A stretch of DNA of 15,373 nucleotides from CAYXOX01 sp964466745 (GCA_964466745.1 CAYXOX010000063.1:1-15373); one strand, 5' to 3'; positions 1 to 6,718 are shown, numbered from the stretch's first letter. The notes: generated by a model not told the origin, from the sequence alone. Program-made: numbers and translations.

Positions 1-2
1 CC

Positions 3-1142
3 CCGGCCCGAGACGCGCAGGAGGGCCCCGAAACGCCCCCGCCGGCGAATGCCAGCGACGCGCACCGCTTTCCCTGCGAGGCCTGCGGCGCAGACATGCG
101 CTTCGCCCCCGTCACCGGGGTGCTCACCTGCGATCACTGCGGGGCGACCGCCGACGTGGCTGATGCCACGCCCTGGAAGGGCGCGATCCGCGAGCTCGAT
201 TTCCGCACCGCCCTCGACGCGCGCCTGCCCGAGGCCGAGATCGAGGAAACCCGGGTTCTCTCCTGCGAAAGCTGCGGCGCACAGGTCGAATACGACGAGA
301 AGCTGCACGCCAAGGAGTGCCCGTTCTGCGCCACTCCGGTGGTCACCGGCACCGGCCCGCACCGCCACATCAAGCCCCGCGCCCTGCTGCCCTTCGCCCT
401 CGACGAGGACGCCGCGCGCGCGGCCATGAACGAGTGGCTGGGCCGGCTTTGGTTCGCGCCCAACGGCTTGCAGGCCTACGCCCGCAAGGGGCGCCGCATG
501 CAGGGCATCTACGTGCCCTACTGGACCTTCGACGCGGACACCCGCTCGTCCTACCGCGGCGAGCGCGGAACCGCCTACTACACCACCAAGACCGTTGTGC
601 GGAACGGCAAACGCCAGACGGTCCGGGTCCGGCGGATCCGGTGGCGCCCGAAATCGGGGCGCGTGGCGCGCTTCTTCGACGATGTCCTGGTGCTAGCCTC
701 GCGCAGCCTGCCCCGGCGCTTCGCCGAAGCGCTCGAGCCGTGGGATCTCGCCGCGCTGGAGCCCTACCGGCCCGACTACCTCGCAGGTTTCCGGGCCGAG
801 GGCTACACGGTGGAGCTGCACGAGGGCTTCACCCTCGCCCGCGAGAAGATGGACGCCGTCATCCGCCGCGACGTGAAGTTCGATATCGGCGGGGACGCCC
901 AGCGCATCCACGCGGTGGAGACCACGGTGAGCGATGTCACCTTCAAGCACGTGCTGCTGCCGGTCTGGCTCGCCGCCTACAAGTTCCGTGGCAAGAGCTA
1001 CCGGTTTCTCGTCAACGGGCGCACCGGACGGGTGCAGGGCGAACGCCCGTGGTCGGCGTGGAAGATCGCCCTCGCAGTGCTTCTCGGGCTGATCCTCGCC
1101 GCCGCGGTGGGCTATGTCTTCGCCCTGCAGGAAGGTCTCTGA
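3..1142 (+). CDS. Zinc-ribbon protein with C-terminal membrane anchor (5' end outside window)
   Basis: The reading frame is open from the left edge, so the gene begins upstream. The first in-window Met (position 96) is not the start, because it would cut a zinc ribbon whose first Cys pair (CEAC, 75-86) lies before it and whose second pair (CDHC) follows. A second ribbon (CESC...CPFC) comes next, at roughly 265-330. The middle part holds conserved-looking blocks (HRHIKP, WFAPNGL, GIYVPYWTFDADT, ARFFDDVLVLAS, DVTFKHVLLPVW). The end is one hydrophobic helix (ALAVLLGLILAAAVGYVFAL) after WSAWKI. I recognise this as a conserved Rhodobacteraceae protein often labelled 'primosomal protein N'-like' or 'TFIIB-type zinc ribbon'. 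It has no helicase domain, so that label is doubtful. The likely topology is cytosolic zinc ribbons tethered to the inner membrane by the tail; this is inference. The function is unknown. It ends 19 nt from the convergent sHSP gene. Confidence 0.85.
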   Translation, partial: PARDAQEGPETPPPANASDAHRFPCEACGADMRFAPVTGVLTCDHCGATADVADATPWKGAIRELDFRTALDARLPEAEIEETRVLSCESCGAQVEYDEKLHAKECPFCATPVVTGTGPHRHIKPRALLPFALDEDAARAAMNEWLGRLWFAPNGLQAYARKGRRMQGIYVPYWTFDADTRSSYRGERGTAYYTTKTVVRNGKRQTVRVRRIRWRPKSGRVARFFDDVLVLASRSLPRRFAEALEPWDLAALEPYRPDYLAGFRAEGYTVELHEGFTLAREKMDAVIRRDVKFDIGGDAQRIHAVETTVSDVTFKHVLLPVWLAAYKFRGKSYRFLVNGRTGRVQGERPWSAWKIALAVLLGLILAAAVGYVFALQEGL

Positions 1143-1161
1143 GCCGCACAGGTCACGCGCG

Positions 1162-1581
1162 TCAGACGCTCTTCCTCACCTCGATCCGGCGGCTCTTCTC
1201 GGGGGTTTCGGTGCGGCGGGGGGCTGTGATCGTCAGCACGCCGTCCCTCAGATCGGCCGCGACGGCGCCCTCGTCGGCATCGGCGGGCAGGCGGAACGAG
1301 CGCTGGAACGCACCGTACTGGCGTTCGCTGAAGAACCAGGTGTCGCCCTTCTCCTCGCGCTCCGATTTCTTCTCCCCTTTCACGGTGACCACCCCGTCGG
1401 CGACCGAAAGCTCGATATCGCTCTCGGCGACGCCCGGCAGCTCCATCGAGATGCGGTAGGCATCCTCGCCCGTCGAGGCGTCGGATGCCGGGCTGAACCA
1501 GTCCGCCACCTTCGCACCGAGGCTGCGGAACGGATCGTAAAGCTGGGGCCAGAAGCCCGCGTTGTGGGATTTCTCGACCAT
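1162..1581 (-). CDS. Hsp20/alpha-crystallin small heat-shock protein
   Basis: This 139-residue protein is an ATP-independent holdase chaperone of the cytoplasm that forms oligomers and keeps unfolding proteins soluble. The alpha-crystallin domain spans about residues 39-121, with the hallmark AADLRDGVLTIT near its end. A short tail carries an I-x-V motif (IEV, 133-135), which in this family docks into neighbouring subunits. Length is normal for bacterial class A/B sHSPs. The frame extends further upstream, but the start at 1581 is chosen because GAGGAGG sits 6-7 nt before it and the N-terminus (MVEKSHNAGFWPQLYDPFRS) looks right for the family. The gene is monocistronic as far as can be seen. 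Its upstream region carries an FNR-type box (1652-1665), suggesting oxygen- or redox-responsive expression in place of, or beside, heat control. I saw no obvious RpoH promoter. Confidence 0.93.
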   Translation of the reverse strand: MVEKSHNAGFWPQLYDPFRSLGAKVADWFSPASDASTGEDAYRISMELPGVAESDIELSVADGVVTVKGEKKSEREEKGDTWFFSERQYGAFQRSFRLPADADEGAVAADLRDGVLTITAPRRTETPEKSRRIEVRKSV

Positions 1582-1651
1582 GAAGCGTCCTCCTCTGCTT
1601 GCCTGAGTCGGCCAAGTGGACAAAGGATGCGAACGAAACCGCCGCCTTTCC

Positions 1652-1665
1652 TTGACCGGCGTCAA
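1652..1665 (-). promoter_or_regulatory. Candidate FNR/CRP-family operator upstream of the sHSP gene
   Basis: TTGACCGGCGTCAA is a perfect dyad, TTGAC-N4-GTCAA, matching the FNR/FnrL/Dnr-type consensus (TTGAY-N4-RTCAA). Its centre (1658.5) lies 29.5 nt from the first base of a weak -10-like hexamer CATCCT on the minus strand (1629-1624). This is the spacing of a class II activator site centred at -41.5. It would put transcription start near 1617, with a leader of about 36 nt before the sHSP start codon. The site is 170 nt from the sugar kinase start, so control in that direction is less likely. The dyad is seen directly; regulator identity and activation are inference. Confidence 0.55.
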
Positions 1666-1828
1666 ATCCGGGCGCGGCCAGACGGTTCGGGCGGCCAGGT
1701 GCAGGCGCCCTACGGAGCGCCGCCGGTGCGCCCCGCGGCTTGATCTTTCCGGCCCGCTGTGGCGCGTTGGCGAGGCGCCGGACGCGCTCGTGCGGCGAAT
1801 GGCGGCGAGACGGGAAAGGCATTGCGAA

Positions 1829-2749
1829 ATGATCCTGTGCTGCGGAGAAGCCCTGATCGACATGCTCCCGCGGCAAACCGCCGGCGGCGAGGCCGCCTTC
1901 GCCCCCTACCCCGGCGGGTCTGTCTTCAACACGGCGATCGCGCTCGGCCGCCTCGGCGCGCCGGCGGGCTTCTTCTCGGGGCTTTCGGAGGATCTCTTCG
2001 GCCAGCGTCTCGAAGCGGCGCTGGCAGCGTCGAAGGTGGATTCCGCGCTGGCGGTCCGCTCGGGACGGCCGACCACGCTGGCCTTCGTGACGCTCGAAGG
2101 CGGCCAGGCCCGCTACGCCTTCTACGACGAGAACACCGCCGGAAGGATGCTCACCGCAGCCGACCTGCCCGGTCCGACGGGCGCCGAGGCGCTCTTCTTC
2201 GGCGGCATCTCGCTGGCCGTCGAGCCCTGCGGCGAAGCCTACGAGGCGTTCATGATCCGCGAGGCCCCCGGCGCGGTCACGATGCTCGATCCCAACATCC
2301 GCCCCGATTTCATCGGCGACGAGGGGCGCGTCAGGGCGCGTCTGCAGCGGATGATCTCGGCGGCCGACATCGTGAAGCTCTCCGACGAGGATCTGCGCTG
2401 GCTCCACGGCCCGGGCGAGACCGCAGCGCTGGCCGCGAGGGTGCTGGAGGCCGGCCCCCGCCTCGTCTGCCTCACCGAGGGGGCGCGGGGGGTCACCGGC
2501 TTCACGCGGCAGGGCGCCATCTTCGTTGCCGCCGAGCCGGTTGAGGTGGTCGATACCGTGGGCGCGGGCGATACCTTCAACGCCGGCCTGCTGGCCGGGC
2601 TTCACCGGCAGGGCGCCCTCGACAAGCGCCGGATCGGTGCGCTGGGCGAGGCGGGCCTGCGTGCCGCGCTCCTTCTCGGCGCGAGGGCCGCGGCGGTCAC
2701 CGTGAGCCGCGCCGGGGCAAACCCGCCCTGGGCCTCGGAACTGCCATGA
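1829..2749 (+). CDS. PfkB-family carbohydrate kinase (probable fructokinase)
   Basis: This 306-residue cytosolic sugar kinase of the ribokinase/PfkB fold transfers phosphate from ATP to a sugar hydroxyl. PfkB signature 1 is seen around residues 29-58 (GGSVFNTAIALGRLG...). The ATP-site signature 2 is seen at 242-254 (DTVGAGDTFNAG), with the anion-hole GAGD and catalytic Asp248. The opening MILCCGEALIDM is typical of bacterial fructokinases. The substrate cannot be fixed from sequence; fructose is the best guess, with other PfkB sugars possible. The start at 1829 is preferred over an in-frame Met at 1799, because it gives the family-typical N-terminus and follows a GGGAAAGG stretch. The stop overlaps the dtd start by four bases (ATGA), so the two genes are probably co-transcribed and translationally coupled. 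Confidence 0.88.
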   Translation: MILCCGEALIDMLPRQTAGGEAAFAPYPGGSVFNTAIALGRLGAPAGFFSGLSEDLFGQRLEAALAASKVDSALAVRSGRPTTLAFVTLEGGQARYAFYDENTAGRMLTAADLPGPTGAEALFFGGISLAVEPCGEAYEAFMIREAPGAVTMLDPNIRPDFIGDEGRVRARLQRMISAADIVKLSDEDLRWLHGPGETAALAARVLEAGPRLVCLTEGARGVTGFTRQGAIFVAAEPVEVVDTVGAGDTFNAGLLAGLHRQGALDKRRIGALGEAGLRAALLLGARAAAVTVSRAGANPPWASELP

Positions 2750-3198
2750 GGGCCGTCGTCCAGCGGGTTTCTGCGGCACGGGTCGAGGTGGAGGGCTGCG
2801 TGCTGGGCGAGATCGGCGCGGGTCTGATGATCCTCGTCTGCGCCATGGCGGGCGACGGGAGCGCCGAGGCCGATGCGCTGGCAGCGAAAATCGCGAGGCT
2901 GCGCATCTTCCGCGACGAGGCCGGCAAGATGAACCGCTCGCTGCGCGACGTTGAAGGCGCCGCCCTCGTGGTCAGCCAGTTCACCCTCGCCGCCGATACC
3001 GCGCGCGGCAACCGCCCGGGTTTCTCCGCGGCGGCGCCCCCCGCGGAGGGCGAGCGGCTCTACCTGCGCTTCGCCGCGGCGCTGGCCGCGGCCGGTGTGC
3101 CCGTTGCCACCGGCCGGTTCGGCGCCGACATGGCGGTGACGCTCACCAACGACGGGCCGGTCACGCTCTGGCTCGAGGTGCCAGCCGGGCGCGGCTGA
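2746..3198 (+). CDS. dtd: D-aminoacyl-tRNA deacylase
   Basis: DTD hydrolyses D-amino acids (and glycine mischarged on tRNA-Ala) off tRNA in the cytoplasm, protecting translation from wrong chirality. The 150-residue protein has the normal family length. It shows the whole family pattern: MRAVVQRVSAARVEVEG at the start, the active-site SQFTLAAD at 77-84, and the second conserved motif NDGPVT at 135-140. The latter carries the Gly-Pro that inserts in trans into the partner subunit of the dimer. The start codon sits in an ATGA overlap with the sugar kinase, giving coupled translation. Pairing with a sugar kinase has no evident metabolic logic, so the operon may be positional only. A strong GC hairpin lies about 100 nt beyond the stop. 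Confidence 0.97.
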   Translation: MRAVVQRVSAARVEVEGCVLGEIGAGLMILVCAMAGDGSAEADALAAKIARLRIFRDEAGKMNRSLRDVEGAALVVSQFTLAADTARGNRPGFSAAAPPAEGERLYLRFAAALAAAGVPVATGRFGADMAVTLTNDGPVTLWLEVPAGRG

Positions 3199-3296
3199 GA
3201 GGCTTCGCGCCACGCCCAGCGCGCCCGCCAGCGTCGCGGCACAGGCTCGCACGGCCCGCCCCTGGCTCACGGGATGGCCGGGCGCGGGCACCTCCG

Positions 3297-3335
3297 CGCC
3301 GCGCGGGCGGCGCGGTGCGCGCCGCCCGCGCGGCG
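3297..3335. terminator. 18-bp perfect GC hairpin between convergent genes
   Basis: Two 18-base arms (3297-3314 and 3318-3335) are exact reverse complements around a 3-base GTG loop. Every base in the arms is G or C. It lies between the 3' ends of dtd (+) and the deacetylase (-) and reads as a stem on either strand. There is no run of T on either side, so it is not a classical intrinsic terminator. It could be a bidirectional transcript-end stabiliser or a pause/termination site. The rest of the 180-nt gap shows nothing else clear. Confidence 0.55.
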
Positions 3336-3378
3336 GCCCAAACGGCCCGGTGCGGCCGGCCCGGAACCCGAACCGGCA

Positions 3379-4512
3379 TCAGACGACGGCCCGCAGCCTC
3401 CCGGAGAGCTGGGCGAGATCGGCGCGCAGTTCGGGGTCCGGCGCCCCCTGGCGGGGGGCGTCGCGCAGCGTGGTGCTCCAGTGCGCGGGGGGCTCGCGCC
3501 CGCGGCGATTGTTCGCCCACGTCAAGCGCCGGAGCACCGCGCGGCCCGCCTCGGGCAGCCGGTCAGGGATCTCGTGGCCGGCGAGCGTCGCCCAGACGCC
3601 TGTCCAGAGCCGCGCCACCGTCCAAGGGTTGTAGCCGCCGCCGCCCAGCACCAGGAGCCGCGGCGCAGCGCTGCGGAGCGCGCGCACCACCTCCCAGTGC
3701 GCGTTGTTGGACATGGCGAGACGCGAGAGCGGATCCTCCGTCACCCCGTCGGCTCCGCACTGCAGAACGATCGCCTCCGGCCGGAATGCCGCGACGGCGG
3801 GCAGGATCAGGCCGTCGCGCACCATCGCCATGCCGGTGTCGTCGAAGCCGCGCGCGACCGGGAGGTTGAAGACCTGCCCCACCCCGAGATCGCCGATGCG
3901 CCCGGTGCCCGGCCAGCGCCCCGCCTCGTGGACGGAAACCAGCAGCACGTCCGGATCGGCGGCGAAGGCGTGCTCGACCCCGTCGGGGTGATGCGCGTCG
4001 ATGTCGACATAGGCGATCCGCCGCACCCCATGGCGGCGCAGCGAAAGGATCGCGAACACCGGATCGTTGAGGTAGCAGAAGCCGTTTGCGCGGCCCGGCA
4101 TGCCGTGGTGGGTGCCGCCGGCGGGGGAGTAGAGCGTGCCGGGTTCCGCGAGGATCTCCCCGGCGAGGATCGCGGCGCCGGCCGCCGTCGCCGGGCGGCG
4201 GTACATCTCCGGAAAGACGGGGTTGGAATGCGTTCCGATGTTGTAGCGGGCGCGCTCCGCAGCGGTCACCGCGCCGCGGGCCTCGGCACGCTGGAGAGCC
4301 GCGAGGTAGTCGGGCCGGTGCCACTCGGCGAGGGCCGCCGGCTTCGCCCGGGGACTGACGATGTAGCGCTCATGGGGCAGCCAGCCGAGGGCGCGGGAGA
4401 GATCCATCACCGTCGAGACCCGCGGAATGGCCAGCGGGTGCCACGCGCCATAGGTCGAGTTGCGGTAGATCTCGGCGCCGATGAAGCGCGCCGCTGCACC
4501 GGCAGCGTTCAC
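3379..4512 (-). CDS. AcuC-type zinc-dependent deacetylase (histone deacetylase family)
   Basis: This is a class I/II HDAC-fold hydrolase that removes acyl groups from lysines or small amines. In bacteria AcuC members act on acetyl-CoA synthetase, while others act on acetylpolyamines. Numbering from the GTG start, the charge-relay His pair is THHG (135-136), the zinc ligands are D172-x-H174 and D255 (QCGAD), and the transition-state Tyr is Y294 in GGGGY. The usual HHGDG or similar reads HHPDG here. Length is 377 residues, normal for AcuC. The frame is open up to an ATG at 4605, but the added residues are Gly/Pro/Arg-rich and lie over palindromic spacer. GTG 4512 leads straight into the family-like RFIGAEIYRNSTYG, though it lacks a clear Shine-Dalgarno. 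Another ATG is at 4560. The gene lies 123 nt after the Gpx-like gene, probably on the same transcript. The substrate is unknown. Confidence 0.88.
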   Translation of the reverse strand: MNAAGAAARFIGAEIYRNSTYGAWHPLAIPRVSTVMDLSRALGWLPHERYIVSPRAKPAALAEWHRPDYLAALQRAEARGAVTAAERARYNIGTHSNPVFPEMYRRPATAAGAAILAGEILAEPGTLYSPAGGTHHGMPGRANGFCYLNDPVFAILSLRRHGVRRIAYVDIDAHHPDGVEHAFAADPDVLLVSVHEAGRWPGTGRIGDLGVGQVFNLPVARGFDDTGMAMVRDGLILPAVAAFRPEAIVLQCGADGVTEDPLSRLAMSNNAHWEVVRALRSAAPRLLVLGGGGYNPWTVARLWTGVWATLAGHEIPDRLPEAGRAVLRRLTWANNRRGREPPAHWSTTLRDAPRQGAPDPELRADLAQLSGRLRAVV

Positions 4513-4563
4513 GGTGCCGCCGCCGCTTCGGGGCCCCGCCGCGCCGCGAAGGCGGTGCATGCA

Positions 4564-4630
4564 CGGCCCGTCAGGGCCGCGCACGGCCGGCCCGCCGCCG
4601 CGCATGGCGCACGGTCCACCGGCGCGCCGG
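4564..4630. other. Palindrome-rich spacer between the Gpx-like and deacetylase genes
   Basis: Two hairpins are visible: CGGCCC-GTCA-GGGCCG (4564-4579) and the self-complementary CCGGCGCGCCGG (4619-4630), which lies just after the Gpx-like stop codon. Neither has a T run. They could trim or partly terminate the upstream message. They also argue that this DNA is spacer and not the N-terminus of the deacetylase. Confidence 0.35.
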
Positions 4631-4635
4631 CGGGC

Positions 4636-5184
4636 TCAGCCCGAAGGCTGTGCAAGTGCGGCCTCGACGGCATCGACGATGGGCCTGCCCAGCGGACGGA
4701 CCGCCGAACCCCACGCCCCGAGCAGAGCGCCATCCGGCCCGATCAGCACCTTCTCGAAATTCCAGCGGGGCGCGATCCCGTGGGTCTCGTTCAGCCAGCG
4801 ATAGAACGGGTGCGCGTCGGGGCCGCGCACCGATGTGATTTCGGCCATGGGCAGATCGAGCCCGAAATTGGCCTCGCAGAAGGCGGCGACCTCCTCCTCG
4901 GTGGCGAGTTCCTGGCGGAAATCGTCGGAGGGGACAGCCAGCACCACCAGCCCCGCGCCGCGGTACATGTCATAGAGCGCCTGCAAGCCCTCGTACTGTT
5001 CGGTGAAGGCGCAAAGCGACGCGGTATTGGCCACGAGGACCGGCCGGCCGGCCCAGTCTCCGAGCGCGATCTCGCCGCCGTCTATGGAGGCAAAGCGCAT
5101 CCCGCCCGGATCCGCGGCCGCCGGGGCTGCCATCGCGAGGCAAAGGGCCAGCAGTGCTGCCAGCATCGAAGCGCTTCGCTTCAT
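4636..5184 (-). CDS. Secreted glutathione-peroxidase-family protein with altered active site
   Basis: This 182-residue thioredoxin-fold protein has a Sec signal peptide (MKRSASMLAALLALCLAMAAPAAA, cut near residue 24), so it acts in the periplasm or is surface-exposed. The Gpx landmarks are the peroxidatic Cys58 in NTASLCAFTEQYEGL and the WNFEK motif (141-145). The catalytic tetrad is Cys-Gln-Trp-Asn. Cys, Trp and Asn are present, but the segment that normally reads NQF reads DDF (87-89), so the Gln is replaced by Asp. Cys103 (EVAAFCEANF) falls about where thioredoxin-dependent Gpx enzymes keep their resolving Cys. The start at 5184 has GAGGAGG about 8 nt upstream and places the signal peptide at the N-terminus; the longer frame does not. 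Hydroperoxide reduction is likely but not certain because of the Gln loss. Confidence 0.85.
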   Translation of the reverse strand: MKRSASMLAALLALCLAMAAPAAADPGGMRFASIDGGEIALGDWAGRPVLVANTASLCAFTEQYEGLQALYDMYRGAGLVVLAVPSDDFRQELATEEEVAAFCEANFGLDLPMAEITSVRGPDAHPFYRWLNETHGIAPRWNFEKVLIGPDGALLGAWGSAVRPLGRPIVDAVEAALAQPSG

Positions 5185-5288
5185 CCCGTCTTCCTCCTCG
5201 AGCGAGGCGCAGGGCAGAATGCCTGCTAGGAAAGAGCGACGCGCGCCCGCTCCCACGCAAAAAAACCGTCGCCCTGCGCGGGCACCCT

Positions 5289-5317
5289 TTGCAAGCCGGC
5301 CCCGCGGCGCGTAACTT
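5289..5317 (+). promoter_or_regulatory. Candidate housekeeping promoter of the NUDIX gene
   Basis: TTGCAA (5289-5294) and TAACTT (5312-5317) are separated by exactly 17 bases. This would start transcription near 5324, leaving a leader of about 47 nt. The pattern matches the other candidates in this window (TTG, 17 bases, TA). Confidence 0.4.
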
Positions 5318-5370
5318 AGAAGGCGAAGGCGGTTTGAAAAGCAGCATCCGCTTCAGGCGCACAGGCGGAC

Positions 5371-5847
5371 ATGTCGATCCAGAAGACCACACAGCTCCCG
5401 GTATGCATCGGCGCCGCCCGCAAGGGCGACGTGCGCACGCAGTTCGCCGCGCTGTGCTACCGCATGAAGGGCGAGAAGGTGCAGGTGCTGCTCGTCACCT
5501 CCCGGGGGTCGCGCCGCTGGATCATCCCCAAGGGCTGGCCGATCGACGGGCTGACCCCCGCGCAGAGCGCCGCGCGCGAGGCCTTCGAGGAAGCCGGCGT
5601 GACGGGGCGGGTGCACGAGCTCTGCCTCGGGGTGTTCTCATACGCCAAGTACGTGGACCGCTCCACCGGGCTGCCGTGCCTTGCCATGGTCTACCCCTTG
5701 CGGGTCAAAAGCCTCGGCACCGAATACCCCGAGCGGGGCGAGCGCCGGCGCAAGTGGTTTTCCCGCAAGAAGGCGGCCCAGCGCATCGCCGAACCGGAAC
5801 TGGCCCACATGATCCTCAATTTCGATCCGCGGCGTTTCGGGGGCTGA
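5371..5847 (+). CDS. NUDIX hydrolase
   Basis: This 158-residue cytosolic phosphohydrolase cleaves a nucleoside diphosphate linked to another moiety (or a related pyrophosphate) with Mg2+. The Nudix box runs from Gly55 to Val77, ending in REAFEEAGV, which holds the metal-binding Glu pair. The first Glu of the consensus (G-x5-E) is Leu61 here. The segment before it, RRWIIPKGWPIDG, resembles the diphosphoinositol-polyphosphate phosphohydrolase-like branch that is common in alphaproteobacteria. The substrate is not predictable. The start at 5371 follows AGGCGG with short spacing, and the frame continues upstream only weakly. The gene is divergent from the Gpx-like gene across 186 nt and is followed after 125 nt by the DUF1178 gene. 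Confidence 0.92.
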   Translation: MSIQKTTQLPVCIGAARKGDVRTQFAALCYRMKGEKVQVLLVTSRGSRRWIIPKGWPIDGLTPAQSAAREAFEEAGVTGRVHELCLGVFSYAKYVDRSTGLPCLAMVYPLRVKSLGTEYPERGERRRKWFSRKKAAQRIAEPELAHMILNFDPRRFGG

Positions 5848-5972
5848 GGCGCGCGGGCCGGAGCGTCGCGAAGCATTGATCTCCCGCCCGGGAAGGATAT
5901 CTGGTACCGAGTTCATGGCCCCTCGCGGGGCGGCGCGGGCAATGGCGCCCGAGAGGTTCGAGACCGGCAAGG

Positions 5973-6449
5973 ATGATCCGCTACACGCTGAAATGCGCTG
6001 AAGGCCACGGCTTCGAAAGCTGGTTCCAGTCTTCCGAGGCGTTCGAGAAGCTTGCTGCGGCCGGCGCGCTGAATTGCGCCGTCTGCGGGGGCGGCGGCGT
6101 CGAGAAGGCCGTGATGGCCCCGCGCGTTCAATCCTCCCGCAAGAAGGCGCCGCCGCCGGCGGCCGCAGGCTCCGCACCCGCCTCAACGGAGCCCGCGACC
6201 GACGTGCCGGCGGTGGCCGGGCTGCCCGCGCCCCTTGCCCGGAAACTGGCCGAACTGAAGGCCCATGTGGAGCGCACGGCCGACTACGTGGGCAAGGATT
6301 TCGCACGGGAGGCGCGGGCGATCCATCTCGGCGAGGCGCCCGAGCGCGCGATCTACGGCGAGACGGGCCCCGAAGAGGCGCGCCAGCTCATCGAGGACGG
6401 CGTTCCGGTGGCCCCCCTTCCCTTCCTGCCCACGCGCAAGACGAACTGA
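5973..6449 (+). CDS. DUF1178 family protein
   Basis: This 158-residue protein is of unknown function and conserved in alphaproteobacteria. The N-terminus is a zinc-ribbon-like module with C8, H12, C35 and C38 (MIRYTLKCAEGHGFESWFQS...CAVCGG). The linker at about 57-80 is rich in Ala and Pro and probably disordered. The C-terminal half carries the family's diagnostic stretch: a helical YVGKDFAREARAIHLGE, then APERAIYGE, then EEARQLIEDGVPVAPLP. The start at 5973 gives the canonical MIRYTLKC. Its ribosome site is poor: AAGG touches the start codon, and GAGAGG lies 16 nt upstream. The SDR remnant begins 6 nt after the stop, suggesting the two were once an operon. Confidence 0.93.
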   Translation: MIRYTLKCAEGHGFESWFQSSEAFEKLAAAGALNCAVCGGGGVEKAVMAPRVQSSRKKAPPPAAAGSAPASTEPATDVPAVAGLPAPLARKLAELKAHVERTADYVGKDFAREARAIHLGEAPERAIYGETGPEEARQLIEDGVPVAPLPFLPTRKTN

Positions 6450-6454
6450 CCCGC

Positions 6455-6691
6455 GTGAGCGGTATCCTCGTGACGGCGGGTGCCTCCCGAGGCATCTGCG
6501 CGGCGCTCCTGGCGCACTACCGCGGCGCGGGCCGCAAGGCACTCGGCACCTGCCGGCCCGCCAACGCACGGCCGCCGCTCTTTCCCCTCGATGTGGCCGA
6601 TCCGGCGCGCCGCGCCGCGCGCTTCGAGACGCTCGATCTGGCCTCGAGCGGCCTGTTCGAGGATCATGCCGCCCGGCCCCTCGTGCCCTGA
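6455..6691 (+). pseudogene. Remnant of a short-chain dehydrogenase/reductase (N-terminal piece)
   Basis: This 78-codon frame opens with a GTG (6455) just 5 nt after the DUF1178 stop codon. Its first half reads like the start of a Rossmann SDR: a beta strand (GILVT), a nucleotide loop AGASRGIC in place of the canonical TGASRGIG, a helix (AALLAHYRGAGRKALGTCR) and the DVADP that corresponds to the conserved D-V of the adenine pocket. The loop has an extra Ala and the last Gly is Cys. After about residue 55 the similarity ends, and the catalytic Tyr-x3-Lys region is absent. lysC follows within 94 nt, so no C-terminal half remains. I call it a decayed, internally deleted SDR. A short expressed peptide is possible but unlikely to be an oxidoreductase. 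Confidence 0.55.
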
Positions 6692-6718
6692 GCCGGCGCG
6701 CGTGACCGAGGCCCGGCC

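Noticed and set aside
96..98. Met at 96 as the start of the zinc-ribbon gene
   Set aside because: The frame is open to the left edge and the first zinc-binding Cys pair lies upstream of this Met.
1582..1828. Clear promoter for the sugar kinase in the divergent gap
   Set aside because: Only the FNR-type dyad stands out. TTGATC at 1740-1745 has no fitting -10 at 16-18 bases.
1112..2779. Minus-strand open frame of 555 codons
   Set aside because: It is the shadow of the sugar kinase and out of frame with the sHSP gene, and shows no recognisable motif.
4513..4605. N-terminal extension of the deacetylase to ATG 4605
   Set aside because: The added residues are low-complexity Gly/Pro/Arg, overlap a palindrome, and precede the family-typical N-terminus at GTG 4512. 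It cannot be excluded without alignment.
3274..5229. Long plus-strand open frame of 651 codons
   Set aside because: It lies antisense to the deacetylase and Gpx-like genes, which carry full family motifs. High GC suppresses stop codons, and its translation is rich in Arg, Gly, Ala and Pro with no domain.
5876..5903. TTGATC...TATCTG as a promoter for the DUF1178 gene
   Set aside because: The spacer is 16 bases, only 3 of 6 bases match at -10, and the leader would be about 60 nt. Too weak to list.
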